Assembly (NCBI GenBank): GCA_002284615.2
Contig: MU070031.1
Span: 15,395-28,923 of the forward strand
DNA from: Dunaliella salina
Lineage: Eukaryota; Chlorophyta; Chlorophyceae; Chlamydomonadales; Dunaliellaceae
DNA length: 13,529 nt
Direction of reading: 5' to 3'
The position numbers and the translations under genes are program-made. The notes beneath the pieces were generated by a model. The model saw only the letters and a program-made list of their open reading frames with translations, ran no database searches and had not been told where the DNA came from. Shown here one piece after another: positions 1 to 8,038 of this stretch (the stretch's first letter is position 1; the number at the start of each line of letters is the position of its first letter).

Positions 1-120
1 CTCTCCGATCGGACCCATATATATACCATTCGATAGCTCTCGAGCTCAGTATTCCGATTGTATAGTTTTTATTTGGATTGACAGTTGCCGTCCAAAAGTT
101 ACACAAACTCTACCCTCCTG
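1..120 (-). repeat. Dispersed repeat R1, left copy (inverted relative to 6383-6499)
   Basis: Read on the minus strand, this segment matches the plus strand at 6383-6499 almost end to end. Shared blocks include CAGGAGGG, ACTTTTGGACGGC, AAAAACTATA, GAGCTATCGA and a final CGGAG. It has no coding potential. The match stops at 120/6383, and the other end runs into the window edge, so the true length is unknown. It may be the end of a transposable element or a short non-autonomous element. Confidence 0.75.
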
Positions 121-509
121 GAAGGCGCATAACTTTTTGAACAGCTATCTCCAGCCTCAGGGATATACTTTCTCCTTATCCCTGTTACAAGGCACTTAGG
201 GCCCTGCTTAGACTTATTGGCGATGCAAACCCCCCAGCAAATGCTGCAAAGTTTCAATGTTCAGTTGAAAATTGACAGTGGAAAATTGTGCAATTCGACC
301 ATTGCACAACAAATGATTAAAAAAACCTAATGCAACTTGCATTGAATGGCTGAATATTAAAGTGTCACCTTGCTAGAAATGCTTACACATCTCAGATTAC
401 CCACGTAAAAAGCTCACAGTTGTCCATCAATGCTTCTTATCACCGCTGTATCCTCTGAGAGCTGGGATGATTTGCTGGCTGTAAACAGACTGTTATCTTG
501 TCCCACCCA

Positions 510-597
510 GTATTCAGTTCAGTAAATTTGACTGTAGGCCTTGTTACCTTGTAACCTTGTAACCTTGCAACCTTGTATTCAGTTCAGTAGATTTGGA
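510..597 (+). repeat. Short direct repeats in the non-coding region 121-734
   Basis: The string TATTCAGTTCAGTA occurs at about 511 and again at about 576. Between them is a tandem run of the unit CCTTGTAA/CCTTGCAA (541-575). The segment TTTGACTGTAGGCCTTGTTACCTTGTAA also has a close relative at 7498-7528. I see no supported exon anywhere in 121-734. Confidence 0.6.
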
Positions 598-734
598 CCA
601 ATTTTAATGTGTGCTTCAATCCTTCAGCCTTTTGTCTCCATGAATGTTCATGATCAGGCCAGGAGCAACCAAAGTGCAAGCAGGAAAGCCCACATTCAAT
701 CTGAACTGGGCAACCTTGTATGTGTTGATTCCAG

Positions 735-957
735 GCTGAGTATGACCGCCTTGTTAAGGAGGGGCTGGACAATGGAGATCTGGCTTTGGTGGAGCCCCAC
801 CTGGAGCTCCCAAATTTGTTCATCAATGGCACATTTAGCTATGGCCTGCTGGAGCGCATCAGGCTCGAGGTAGGAACAGATGCCTGGGCCACATTTGTGT
901 TTTGGTGGACGAAGTGCTTGCAGGACCGCAGCGATGCTCTCTGCAAAGCAAAGCCAG
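735..957 (+). CDS. Gene A exon, best-supported 5' exon in the window
   Basis: The acceptor is TGTTGATTCCAG/GCTGAG at 734/735. The open frame starts in phase 0 with AEYDRLVKEGLDNGDLALVE and runs through NLFINGTFSYGLLERIRLE. Two ends are possible. One is a GT donor after 870 (CTCGAG/GTAGGA). The other is a GC donor after 957 (AAGCCAG/GCAAGA), which leaves phase 1 and joins the next exon in frame. I prefer the second because the frame stays open and the phases match. Confidence 0.55.
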
Positions 958-1447
958 GCAAGAAGCTGGAGTGACACAATTGAGAACCAAGTCTGCTGCT
1001 GCTTGGCACTTGGAAAAAGCTTTCAGGTTTCAAAAATGATCCATCCCTAACTGGTCTGTACAGTTCTTTGACAGATAGCTTTGAGTTTCTAAGAGTCACC
1101 ATTTAGTGAGGCAGGCATGTTGGCACTGGTTGTGACAGGGGTCCCCTATCACACTTGTATGCCACTTTCTCAGGGAGCATAGCCCATGACCTCTATGAGT
1201 TGCTCGGTGCAGCGAGGGAGCATGTCTGCAAGGAAGTGAAGGAGGCTCATGAATTTACCTATGCAAAGCTGCGCTACGAGCGCAACAGAGCGCAGGAGGC
1301 AATGGTTGCACTGCTGCTGAGCATTGGTGACGTTGGCAGCACTTCTGTGGTGAAGGTGGGACTGGCTATTCAAATTAGTGCACTTGACATCATCCACTTG
1401 TTTTTGTACAAACCTGTTGTTGTTGTTGTTGTTGCTGCTGCTGCTGC

Positions 1448-1508
<61 letters not shown>

Positions 1509-4269
1509 ATTGTTGTTGTTGTTGTTGTTGTTGTTGTATTATTGTTATTGTTCACACAGGTTCATTTTAGGAACATTGCAATGTCCCTTTTAAATTAATC
1601 TAATTTTGGGCACACAAGGCCCAAGTACATGAAAGGAGGAAACAAATGCGAGCACGCTTGTCTGTACATGCACATAGCTGACCTTGCATGGGAGGTTTAG
1701 TCAAAGCTCAACATCAAAAAGGAAAAGAGGTGTTTTAACCCAGATGTAAGACAACCTGTGCGGCTCCTAAGAACAGTAAACAGGCAATATGTGTTTTGTT
1801 TGCAATCCTAAGCAGTAATACCTAAGGCGGCTATTCTTCAAGGAAAAGGTGTGCTTTAAGACGATGCATCAAATCCCTCTGCCTCCAGCTTTGCTTTGAA
1901 GCAGTTTAATGTGCAACTTCTTGTCTTTTGCAGAATATGCGTGCCTTGATGCCCGACAAAATGAACAGCGTCATCTAGCAGGCTCGGGAGCTAAACTTTG
2001 GCTGCCTGGTATATTTTCATACCTTAGTGTTTTCCTTGTGTATGAGACCCATAGAGTTCCCAACCTGAGCCTTCCTGAGCCCTCCTGCTGTTCACTAGCT
2101 CTGTTTGCTGCTCTCTCCTAGGCAAGCTGTGTCTAATGTAGGTCTGTAGGGCCCACTGGTGAAGCCTCTGAGACCACAATTGGAGAACCTTCCCTCCATG
2201 CACGTAGCTTCTGGCTTGCGCAAAACTTTCCTTTTTTTCCTTCTTTCCCTGCTGCTGCCACTCCGATCCTCTGAACTTGACTGACATTATGGTAATGTGT
2301 GAGATGAATTGATGGATTGATTCTGTATTTAGTGAGCTTATCTTTAATCTTGTAGTGTGAGCTTCTTCATGCTAAACCTATAACTTACCTGTAGCGTGAG
2401 CTTATCCAAAAAGACTTGTCATTGCCGTATCTGCATGCCTTGCCAAAATGTGTAGGCAGCCACTTTTCAAGCGGGATTTATGACAGGCATTTTTAATTCT
2501 CTGCAGAGTACTTAGACGTAAGTTTCTGTAATGACTTGATCAGGACAAGGTGTCTTCTTGGTATTTTCAGTTCCAAGAATGTGCACCCTCAATTCTTAAA
2601 GATGTGGCTGTGATATTTCAAGGGTAGGTCAGCTCTCTATTCTTTACAATTTGTTTCACTCTTCAAGCAGTCTACCTCGCAGCAGAAACATGAAATGTTG
2701 GTATGCACTGCTTGGCAAGTGAGCAAAAAAATGCTTCTTGGCCTTTGAGCCTTTGCTTGCTGGGAAAGTTGCCTTCATCAAAAGCTGAGCTTTTCCTTTT
2801 AGAACTTTGCTTTTCTCCTTTGTGGACTTTACTTGCCTTCATGTTTGTCCTTCCTTGTGGACTTTGCCTGCCTCCCCATGTCTCCCTCCCTGTAGAATTT
2901 GCTTGCTTGTCTCTGTTGTAGGAGCCCCAGCTTTTTCGCTTGTGTTTTTGATCATGAAGGACCAAAGACCCTCATGGGAAATTGACATGTCCTTGGGTCA
3001 ATGTATCATCTCAAAAAGCTGCAAAATGCATAGAAGAAAGACCTTATCAATTCAGGTCTACATGTGCTAGTAGCCAGGAAAAATTCTGCCCCGAAATGGA
3101 GAAGTTTGGGATTGCTGCCATGAAAATTGAAAGGCAAAAGCCTTCTTTGGTTGTAACTTGAAGCCTGTTTTCTTGTGTGTACAGGGCAATTCCTACAGGG
3201 GAATCCAGGGTGAGTGTGGTGGTGAGGGCTACCAGCGCAAGCGCAAAATCATTCGAAGGGATGATGGCATCCCTCTGGCAGGTACGGTGCAAAAGTATGG
3301 TGTATGGTTTCTGAGGCCATGAACTCATATGCAGGAAATACTGAAAAAATAATGAAGGATTGATTTTGGAACAGCCTGCTTTTTGCGAATCGTTGCCTGG
3401 AGCATCAATTCCATACGCTCAAATTCACTTGCTGCTGCAATTCAATGGATTGACAAAGATGGTTTGTGATGAGTGCAACAATTTCTCCTCATCATGTAGG
3501 CAGAATATGGGAGCTGGTTTGTGATTGAAGCCCTTACATGCTTTCAGGTGTACCATTCTCCTTTTTCTGGCAGAGAAGATCAGAGCCGTGATTGCTGAGG
3601 GCGGTGATCAGGGCGGCAGTCCTCATACAGTTCCTACATGTGTGCATTGCCAAGCTGGCTGAGAAGGAGGCAACTGTACACAACCTAGGGCGCCCACACA
3701 TCCGCAAGGGGATGTTGCCTGACCACACACTTAATATAATGTGTGGCAATGGTGCATCGCCCATTGGTCAAGCCAGCTACCGCGCTGCTGTGATAGTTGT
3801 GGACCTTGCCGGGCTGCATGCACATGGTCTGTCCCTGAACCCCTCACACCCACTTGCACGCACTGACAGTAACAAGCAGCACCCTGTGAGTTTGATTGCT
3901 TCTCCGTTGAACTCTGATAAGTACCCAAATGCCCCAGTATTGACAAGAGCGCTCAGTTCCTCCTATAATCCTGTTTGTATCAAAGATCTCATCTGTTTGT
4001 AATTGAAGAGGCCTCTGAACTGTACTTCGTGTGTGGATTCCATTCTTAACTGCTCATTTGCAAATTGATTATCATTGTGACACATCTCCAAGGAGTCAAA
4101 GTCAAGAGTTAGAGGAATTGCTTGATATTGCTGGTATTGGATTTTTCAGCCGCCTGTGTCACATCAATCCTGCATGCAGGCAGTTAAGGCAGGCTTGTAT
4201 ATCTCCTCTGAGTATGCTGCCCAGGCCCTAGCTACAAGCAGGGCTGCCATTTCACGCCAAAATTGCAAG
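735..4269 (+). CDS. Gene A: multi-exon protein-coding gene of unknown function (partial)
   Basis: I do not recognise this protein. The exon chain, chosen by splice sites and phase, is 735-957, 1174-1355, 1934-2008 (or 1982-2008), 2571-2623, possibly 2922-3055, 3185-3281, 3574-3885 and 4180-4269. Most junction phases agree. The first exon reads AEYDRLVKEGLDNGD...NLFINGTFSYGLLER. The second is rich in charged residues and helix-like (AREHVCKEVKEAH...LRYERNRAQEAM). Later exons read FQECAPSILKDVAV, YQRKRKIIRRDDGIPLAE and VKAGLYISSEYAAQALA. Introns are 216 to 626 bases. Oddities are a GC donor at 958, an in-frame TAG at 1976, and a one-base frame discontinuity within 3574-3885. The gene could be a decayed copy, or the sequence may contain errors. 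The 5' start is not visible. The gene may continue into the exons at 5201-7967. Confidence 0.5.
1174..1355 (+). CDS. Gene A exon with a charged, helix-like segment
   Basis: The exon lies between CTTTCTCAG/GGAGC and GTGAAG/GTGGGA and encodes about 60 residues without a stop. The composition (AREHVCKEVKEAHEFTYAKL, RYERNRAQEAM) looks like an amphipathic or coiled helix. It takes phase 1 from the previous exon and ends in phase 0. The intron that follows contains a long (GTT)n tract. Confidence 0.6.
1415..1552 (+). repeat. (GTT)n trinucleotide microsatellite with a GCT block
   Basis: About 138 bases of TGT/TTG triplets are interrupted by a GCTGCTGCTGCTGCT block (1434-1448) and by single TTATTG variants near the 3' end. 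It lies in an intron of gene A (1356-1933). The long Val, Leu or Thr runs that can be read through it are repeat artefacts, not protein. Confidence 0.97.
2180..2245 (+). repeat. Dispersed repeat R3, copy 1
   Basis: The core CCTTCCCTCCATGCACGTAG, followed by CTTCTGGCTTGCG and a TTTCC-rich tail, recurs at 5349-5404 as CCTTCCCTCAATGCACGCAG, CCTCTGGCCTGCG and a similar pyrimidine tail. Both copies lie in predicted introns on the plus strand. No coding content is seen. Confidence 0.65.
2922..3055 (+). other. Tentative gene A exon, frame uncertain
   Basis: A plausible acceptor (CTCTGTTGTAG/GAGCCCC) is followed by an open frame reading GAPAFSLVFLIMKDQRPSW to a possible donor, TTCAG/GTCTAC at 3055. 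The alternative frame, GSPSFFACVFDHEGPKTLMG, also looks protein-like but stops soon after. The donor of the upstream exon (after 2622 or 2623) decides between them and cannot be settled by eye. Confidence 0.3.
3574..3885 (+). CDS. Gene A exon with an internal frame discontinuity
   Basis: From the acceptor TTTTTCTGGCAG at 3573, the frame set by the previous exon reads EKIRAVIAEGGDQGGS and then stops at 3660 (TGA). A second frame, shifted by one base, is open from before 3600 to the donor CAGCACCCT/GTGAGT at 3885. It reads FLHVCIAKLAEKEATVHNLG, then GRPHIRKGMLPDH and ASYRAAVIVVDLAGLHAHG. Both halves look coding, so either a one-base indel (real or an assembly error) or a missed splice lies near 3600-3635. 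Confidence 0.5.
4180..4269 (+). CDS. Gene A exon, 30 codons, phase 0 at both ends
   Basis: The acceptor is CCTGCATGCAG/GCAGTT and the donor TGCAAG/GTAGGA. The exon is exactly 90 bases with no stop and reads AVKAGLYISSEYAAQALATS followed by RAAISRQNCK. It joins the previous exon (ending at 3885, phase 0) in frame. Confidence 0.6.
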
Positions 4270-4547
4270 GTAGGAGGTGGCATTCTACCTTATCTGCATG
4301 TGATGCAGAGTGCTCCTGAAAGTTTGGAATTGATTCAGCCTCAGATGCAAGGGGCTTTGTGCCATCGGCAGTAAAGTATTGAAGAACCCTTGACGGACTT
4401 GCTCAAATTCGTCCAAGGTATGGCATAGCACACTTAGAGTTTGATAGCTGGTATTGACCCACACAAAACACACTCTGGGTGTGGTAGCTGGTTGTAGATT
4501 TTTTGCAAATGCCGAAGAGCCAGTTGCATATGGTCATAATCAATTAG

Positions 4548-4640
4548 CCTTTGGGAATTGGTGGAGGCGGCACCAGTATGTTTGCGCTACCGCACAATTC
4601 GTGCTGGAATTCATGAAAAGGGCTGGGTTAGAAGTTTGAT
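4548..4640 (+). other. Possible exon, open in more than one frame
   Basis: Two plus-strand frames are open here. One reads GHNQLAFGNWWRRHQYVCAT and ends AQFVLEFMKRAGLEV at a TGA (4637-4639), which could be a terminal exon of gene A. The other reads VEAAPVCLRYRTIRAGIHEK. Acceptors nearby are weak (TTGTAG at 4497, CACCAG at 4576), and none gives a convincing phase match with the exon ending at 4269. The region is probably coding, but its structure is unresolved. Confidence 0.3.
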
Positions 4641-4656
4641 GGCCTGCAAACACAGA

Positions 4657-4729
4657 CACCCACCCACCCGCCTCTCCCCCCCCCCTCACCCCCCCACAAA
4701 CACAGATGCGCGAAAGGGGGGGCTATACA
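4657..4729 (+). repeat. C-rich low-complexity tract
   Basis: Runs of C (CACCCACCCACCCG, then ten C and seven C separated by TCA) are followed by GCGAAAGGGGGGG. On the minus strand this is a G-rich tract able to form a G-quadruplex. CAAACACAGA flanks it on both sides. Positions 4641-5200 otherwise hold no supported exon. Confidence 0.7.
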
Positions 4730-5200
4730 AGTACACTTTTTTGCAAACAACTTGTCCTGTACCACTTTCCTTTATGCAACTCATTGTAGACCATTGTTGT
4801 TGTCACAAACAAGATTGAAAGGAAACTTTCGCATTTCATACCTTGCAGGCCGTACCATCATAGATTACACACGTGCCATGCTTCCTTCTTTTTAAAATTC
4901 ATCCCCAAGCGCATCATCAGCGCTACTAGAAGTCTGTACCTTAAGCCGTGACAGTATGATTTCAGAGCAGGATGATGTGTTCCAGCAGATTCCTACAAGG
5001 AAGCTTTGTTCCTAGCCTTCTGTTAGTCTAAAAGCTAAATTTGATTAATGTTTAAGAGCGTTTTGAAGAATTTACTACTTGCTCAAGCGAGTTTGTAAAC
5101 TCTTTCAGCGGGAAAAACTTAAGTTTGTCTTTCCCTTTGGTGGTATAAACTTGTAATTTTCATTCTTGTATCTTTGCAGTGAGTTTTGTGTGATGTGCAG

Positions 5201-5305
5201 AAGGAGCAGCATTGAAAACCTACATGCAACAATCTCGAACAATGATCTTTGGCTTTTTGACATCATCATTACAGTGCTTTTCATTTGCCTTTTTATTTGC
5301 TCAAG
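5201..5305 (+). CDS. Gene B exon, possible membrane helix
   Basis: The exon lies between GTGATGTGCAG and CTCAAG/GTAGGT. It reads GAALKTYMQQSRTMIFGF, then LTSSLQCFSFAFLFAQ, with a hydrophobic run of about 20 residues. It starts needing one upstream base and ends in phase 1. Confidence 0.5.
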
Positions 5306-7967
5306 GTAGGTTTGATATTTCATTTTTGCTACCCTGTTAGTTTGGGGACCTTCCCTCAATGCACGCAGCCTCTGGCCTGCGAATGCTTTTATCTCCTTTT
5401 TCCTTTTCAAAAGAATACATGAGAAGGGCCACACCAACTAAACTGCGTAGGGGAGATTTTTCCTTCTGAGCTAGCTGACAGCTCAGAAGAGCAGCCTTTG
5501 TCTGTACAGAGTGGTCAGGACCCAAGCTTGTGGCGCTTGTAACACAGGTTCAAATCCCGTAGGCAGCAAAAACACCCCTTTTCTTTCCCTTGTCCCAGGG
5601 ATCCATGCCCACTGCACGCCTGCCTTCTTGGAACCCAACTACACTCGACTCACTATCACCACTGCTGCAACATGGCGATGGTTGGCGGGAACCTTCTGGG
5701 TTACAGCACATCTGGGCCTACCAGCAGCCTGTTTGGCAGGCGCCAGGTGCTGGCGTGGAGGGATGGCTTAGAGGAGCGGCCTTCTTCTCCAAAATTTTGG
5801 TCAAAGTTTTGACCCAAGCTTGCTTAGGTTTTGGATCCCCACACCCAGGCAGGACTGGCAGGCAAATGACTCTCCCCCACGCTGTACAGTGTTGGGAGCT
5901 GTTGGATCATTATCCACGGAAGGTCGTGACTCGAGTTTGTTGGGGTTCAACACGGTGTTTGCATCAAGGTTGTTCCAACCCGTGATGCTTCAGGACTAGA
6001 TTTGCTCGCTTAGAATTTAATTCATCAACAATACTACACACGTTGCAGGCATGGGATTCCATACTCACACCCAGGGAGCTGAGCCGTCCCACTAGAAAGA
6101 GATGCATATTCATGTTGTCTGCGTGGATTAGGAGGCTTGCACACAAAAAACATGCAACAACCTTGCCATTTTCCTTTGTCCTTGCTTTTCCAGCGTTTCC
6201 TTACAATTTTGAAGTTGGTCTTGTTACAGCGCAGATTCTTTCGCTTCAGCACAGCTTGGCCCCCAGGATGGTGCAGCTACTAGCAGGTGCAGCTACTTGG
6301 TAAGTAACCTTTTCCTTGCTTCCTTACAAGTTCATGCATCCTTTCTCTGCCTCCTTTCACACAGAGAAAACCATTTTGCACCCAGGAGGGAAGGGTTCGT
6401 GTTACTTTTGGACGGCACGTCTCAATCCATTTAAAAACTATATATTTGGAATCCTCAGATCAAGAGCTATCGATTGATTTATATATGAGCCGAATCGGAG
6501 TGGGGGTGGGTGGTCGAGGGGGGTCTGGACATTTTGGGACCCCATCTCCAGAATTTTTCTGGGCCACCTCTGCAGGATTTTAAACATATCATCGGATTCC
6601 TGAGCTCAAGAACTATCGATTGGCATCCTTTTCGTGAAAATTGGGTTAAGGGGGGGTCTGTGTGCATGGCTGGGAGTCAGTGCCATGCGCGCAAGGGTGT
6701 GGGCAGCAGGGGGTGTGGAGGCAAACATGCAGCAAATCAATCCAAACTTCCAGGATGTTGGCATTGCATGATGTATTCTTGCATGATGAACTTAGGAGGG
6801 CAATTGTTGACTGCAAGCCAGTTGTGGGTGCCTGTAAGGGCAGGTGTGCATGAGCGTCCGCCGCTTAGTTTTTGCCCCATAACTTTGTTGCGACTCAACT
6901 TTTCAGTGTGGTGAATATGCAGATAGATAGAAAATTTAAAGAGGAGCAGATTGGTACCCTTTTTGTCTGGATTGGGGGACTGGAAGGGGGGTTTTGGGGT
7001 GGGTGGGTGGGTCAGGGGGGTCCAGCCCAAAATTTACACGTGCCTTCCAAGGAAAAAATTTCTCCTCCCTCCTGCTGCACCCCTAGAAAAAAATACATTT
7101 TCTGCTATTCCGACCCCAACCCCGCATCTTCCTCAATACTCATCTGTTGGTGTTCCACGCATTCCCGCAGGGGCAGTCATCCTCTATTTGCCCCTGAGCT
7201 CAAAAATTGTGAGGTGTCACTACACGTGTAAGCTGCCTGCAACAGCACCTGCAGCAGTGTAACAGCAGGCACCGTGCCATTCATGTGACATGAAGATGTG
7301 AAGACACATGACCTCTTACACCTTCTGCTATAGTTACAGCTGAAGAGGGCACAACCAGTGGTTCTTCCTTTCCTTCAGCTGCTGCTACAATTTTTCACTT
7401 CCATGCACTTCCGCACTTGGTTAAAAAAGTCATATTTTTGGTTTCCACATGGTAATCCCTTAGTAGTCCTGCACCTTTCGGGCTAGCAGTCAGTCGTTTT
7501 GACTGGAGGCCTTTTTACCTTGTAATCCTGCACCTTCCAAAAAATTCGAATCTTTGCGGCATAAAATATTTTACGTATGGCGATTTTCAGCAATCTGATG
7601 GACTAGCTTTGCCGCATGCTCAGCCAACCTCTTGCTGAACATCAAATCACATTCATTTTATGTAACGAAGCGCAATTTACTCGGAATTGCTGTTACTGAA
7701 GAAGCGCGCACTTTTAGTGCTCCACCATGCTTTTGCTGTCATTCCAGCATGCATTCAGGAAAGACCCAACAGTCAGTGTGTCAGCACTGTTAACAGTGAG
7801 TCTCACCAACACAGACAAGCTGTGAGCGGCCAAACCAATACCAAATTTCAATACCATAAAGAACACTGCGGCCACAACATCCAGCACCAAGAGACGAGTT
7901 AAAACTCTCTCCTGAAACCCATTTTCAGTCCCCTGCCACATGGCAGCGGCTTAAAATCATACCATGA
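5201..7967 (+). CDS. Gene B: eight-exon chain, unknown protein with hydrophobic segments, ends in a stop
   Basis: I do not recognise this protein. Exons: 5201-5305, 5599-5746, 5828-5922, 6194-6299, 6754-6833, 7171-7213, 7759-7795, 7929-7967. Every junction is phase-compatible; donors include GTAAGT (6300) and GTGAGT (7796). The joined reading gives about 216 residues before a TGA at 7965-7967. The first exon has a hydrophobic stretch (MIFGFLTSS, CFSFAFLFAQ). The second reads TTAATWRWLAGTFWVTAHLG, the fourth FPYNFEVGLVTAQILSLQHS. Later parts read HDVFLHDELRRAIVDCKPVV and AVILYLPLSSKIV. Several segments could be membrane helices. The 5' end is open: the first exon needs one base from an upstream exon, so this may be the 3' part of gene A. 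Introns are 81 to 545 bases; TGTAA follows the stop by about 70 bases. Confidence 0.55.
5349..5404 (+). repeat. Dispersed repeat R3, copy 2
   Basis: This is the partner of 2180-2245: CCTTCCCTCAATGCACGCAG, CCTCTGGCCTGCG and a TTTTCC-rich tail. It lies in the intron of gene B between 5305 and 5599, upstream of the tRNA-like sequence. Confidence 0.65.
5497..5568 (+). tRNA. tRNA-His (GUG)-like sequence, probably a pseudogene or the head of a tRNA-derived SINE
   Basis: The 72-base segment folds partly as a tRNA. The anticodon arm is perfect: stem CAAGC/GCTTG around the loop TTGTGGC, with U33 and anticodon GTG at 5530-5532; the same loop is typical of plant tRNA-His. The T arm is ACAGG-TTCAAAT-CCCGT with one mismatch and gives a good B box (GGTTCAAATCC). 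The acceptor strands TTTGTCT and AGGCAGC pair at 6 of 7 positions, counting G-U. The D arm (A-box-like AGAGTGGTCAGG) does not pair well. A TTTT run follows at about 5578. It sits in the gene B intron 5306-5598. Decay of the D arm makes a functional tRNA unlikely. Confidence 0.5.
5599..5746 (+). CDS. Gene B exon
   Basis: The exon lies between CTTGTCCCAG and GCGCCAG/GTGCTG. In the phase set by the previous exon it reads IHAHCTPAFLEPNYTRLTIT, then TAATWRWLAGTFWVTAHLG, LPAACLAGA. A second frame of the same segment (GSMPTARLPSWNPTTLDSLS onwards) is open too. It was not chosen because its phase does not match the neighbouring exons as well. Confidence 0.5.
5828..5922 (+). CDS. Gene B exon
   Basis: The exon lies between AGCTTGCTTAG and CACGGAAG/GTCGTG. 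It reads FWIPTPRQDWQANDSPPRCT, then VLGAVGSLSTE. It takes phase 2 and leaves phase 1, which joins both neighbours. The upstream intron is only 81 bases. Confidence 0.42.
6194..6299 (+). CDS. Gene B exon with a strong GTAAGT donor
   Basis: The acceptor is a pyrimidine-rich TTGCTTTTCCAG. The exon reads FPYNFEVGLVTAQILSLQHS, then LAPRMVQLLAGAAT, and ends at ACTTG/GTAAGT. An alternative donor 14 bases earlier (TAGCAG/GTGCAG) would leave a phase that does not fit the next exon. Confidence 0.55.
6383..6499 (+). repeat. Dispersed repeat R1, right copy
   Basis: This is the inverted partner of 1-120. It lies in the gene B intron 6300-6753. A further partial relative of its core is at 6592-6626 (ATCGGATTCCTGAGCTCAAG followed by AACTATCGATTGG). 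Just downstream is a G-rich block (6497-6528). This suggests a larger decayed element covering about 6383-6660. Confidence 0.75.
6592..6626 (+). repeat. R1 core, third partial copy
   Basis: The string TCGGATTCCTGAGCTCAAGA followed by ACTATCGATTGG matches the R1 core, which reads TCGGAATACTGAGCTCGAGA then GCTATCGAATGG on the minus strand of 1-120. It is in the same orientation as the 6383-6499 copy. Confidence 0.6.
6754..6833 (+). CDS. Gene B exon
   Basis: The exon lies between CAAACTTCCAG and GGTGCCT/GTAAGG. It reads MLALHDVFLHDELRRAIVDC, then KPVVGA, and takes phase 2 from the exon ending at 6299. The ATG at 6755 is internal in this model. Confidence 0.5.
6974..7020 (+). repeat. G-rich tract with G-quadruplex potential
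   Basis: Several G runs of three to six bases are closely spaced, including GGGGTGGGTGGGTGGGTCAG followed by six G. It lies in the gene B intron 6834-7170. A related block, GTGGGGGTGGGTGGTCGAGG followed by more G, is at 6497-6528. Confidence 0.75.
7171..7213 (+). CDS. Gene B exon, short
   Basis: The exon lies between CATTCCCGCAG and TGTGAG/GTGTCA. It reads (W)AVILYLPLSSKIV, hydrophobic for its first half. It takes phase 1 and leaves phase 2. Confidence 0.42.
7488..7545 (+). repeat. Dispersed repeat R4, relative of 516-560
   Basis: GTTTTGACTGGAGGCCTTTT followed by TACCTTGTAATCCTG matches AATTTGACTGTAGGCCTTGT followed by TACCTTGTAACCTTG at 525-558. It lies in the gene B intron 7214-7758. GTCCTGCACCTTTC (7466-) and ATCCTGCACCTTCC (7526-) form a local direct repeat around it. 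Confidence 0.55.
7759..7795 (+). CDS. Gene B penultimate exon, 37 bases
   Basis: The acceptor is CATGCATTCAG and the donor TTAACA/GTGAGT, a full consensus. The exon reads (R)KDPTVSVSALLT. It fits the phase of both neighbours. An acceptor ten bases upstream (CATTCCAG) would run into a stop. Confidence 0.4.
7929..7967 (+). CDS. Gene B terminal exon with stop
   Basis: The acceptor is a pyrimidine-rich CCATTTTCAG. The exon reads SPATWQRLKIIP and ends at TGA (7965-7967), in phase 0 with the preceding exon. Confidence 0.42.
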   Translation, partial: SPATWQRLKIIP

Positions 7968-8038
7968 CATCACCATACCACGACAGCAAATTGATGTGAA
8001 ACAGGAGGCCTTGAGGCCTTAATTGAGTTCCAAGTGTC

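Noticed and set aside
541..873. 110-codon plus-strand frame starting at 541
   Set aside because: It begins in the CCTTGTAA repeat and uses a different frame from the exon at 735, which has an acceptor and joins downstream exons.
1155..1598. Open frames with long Val, Leu or Thr runs
   Set aside because: The homopolymer parts are the (GTT)n microsatellite in an intron. Only 1174-1355 looks coding.
6662..7262. Longer continuous open frames on the plus strand in this region
   Set aside because: They run through G-rich intron sequence. Only 6754-6833 and 7171-7213 have splice sites and matching phase.
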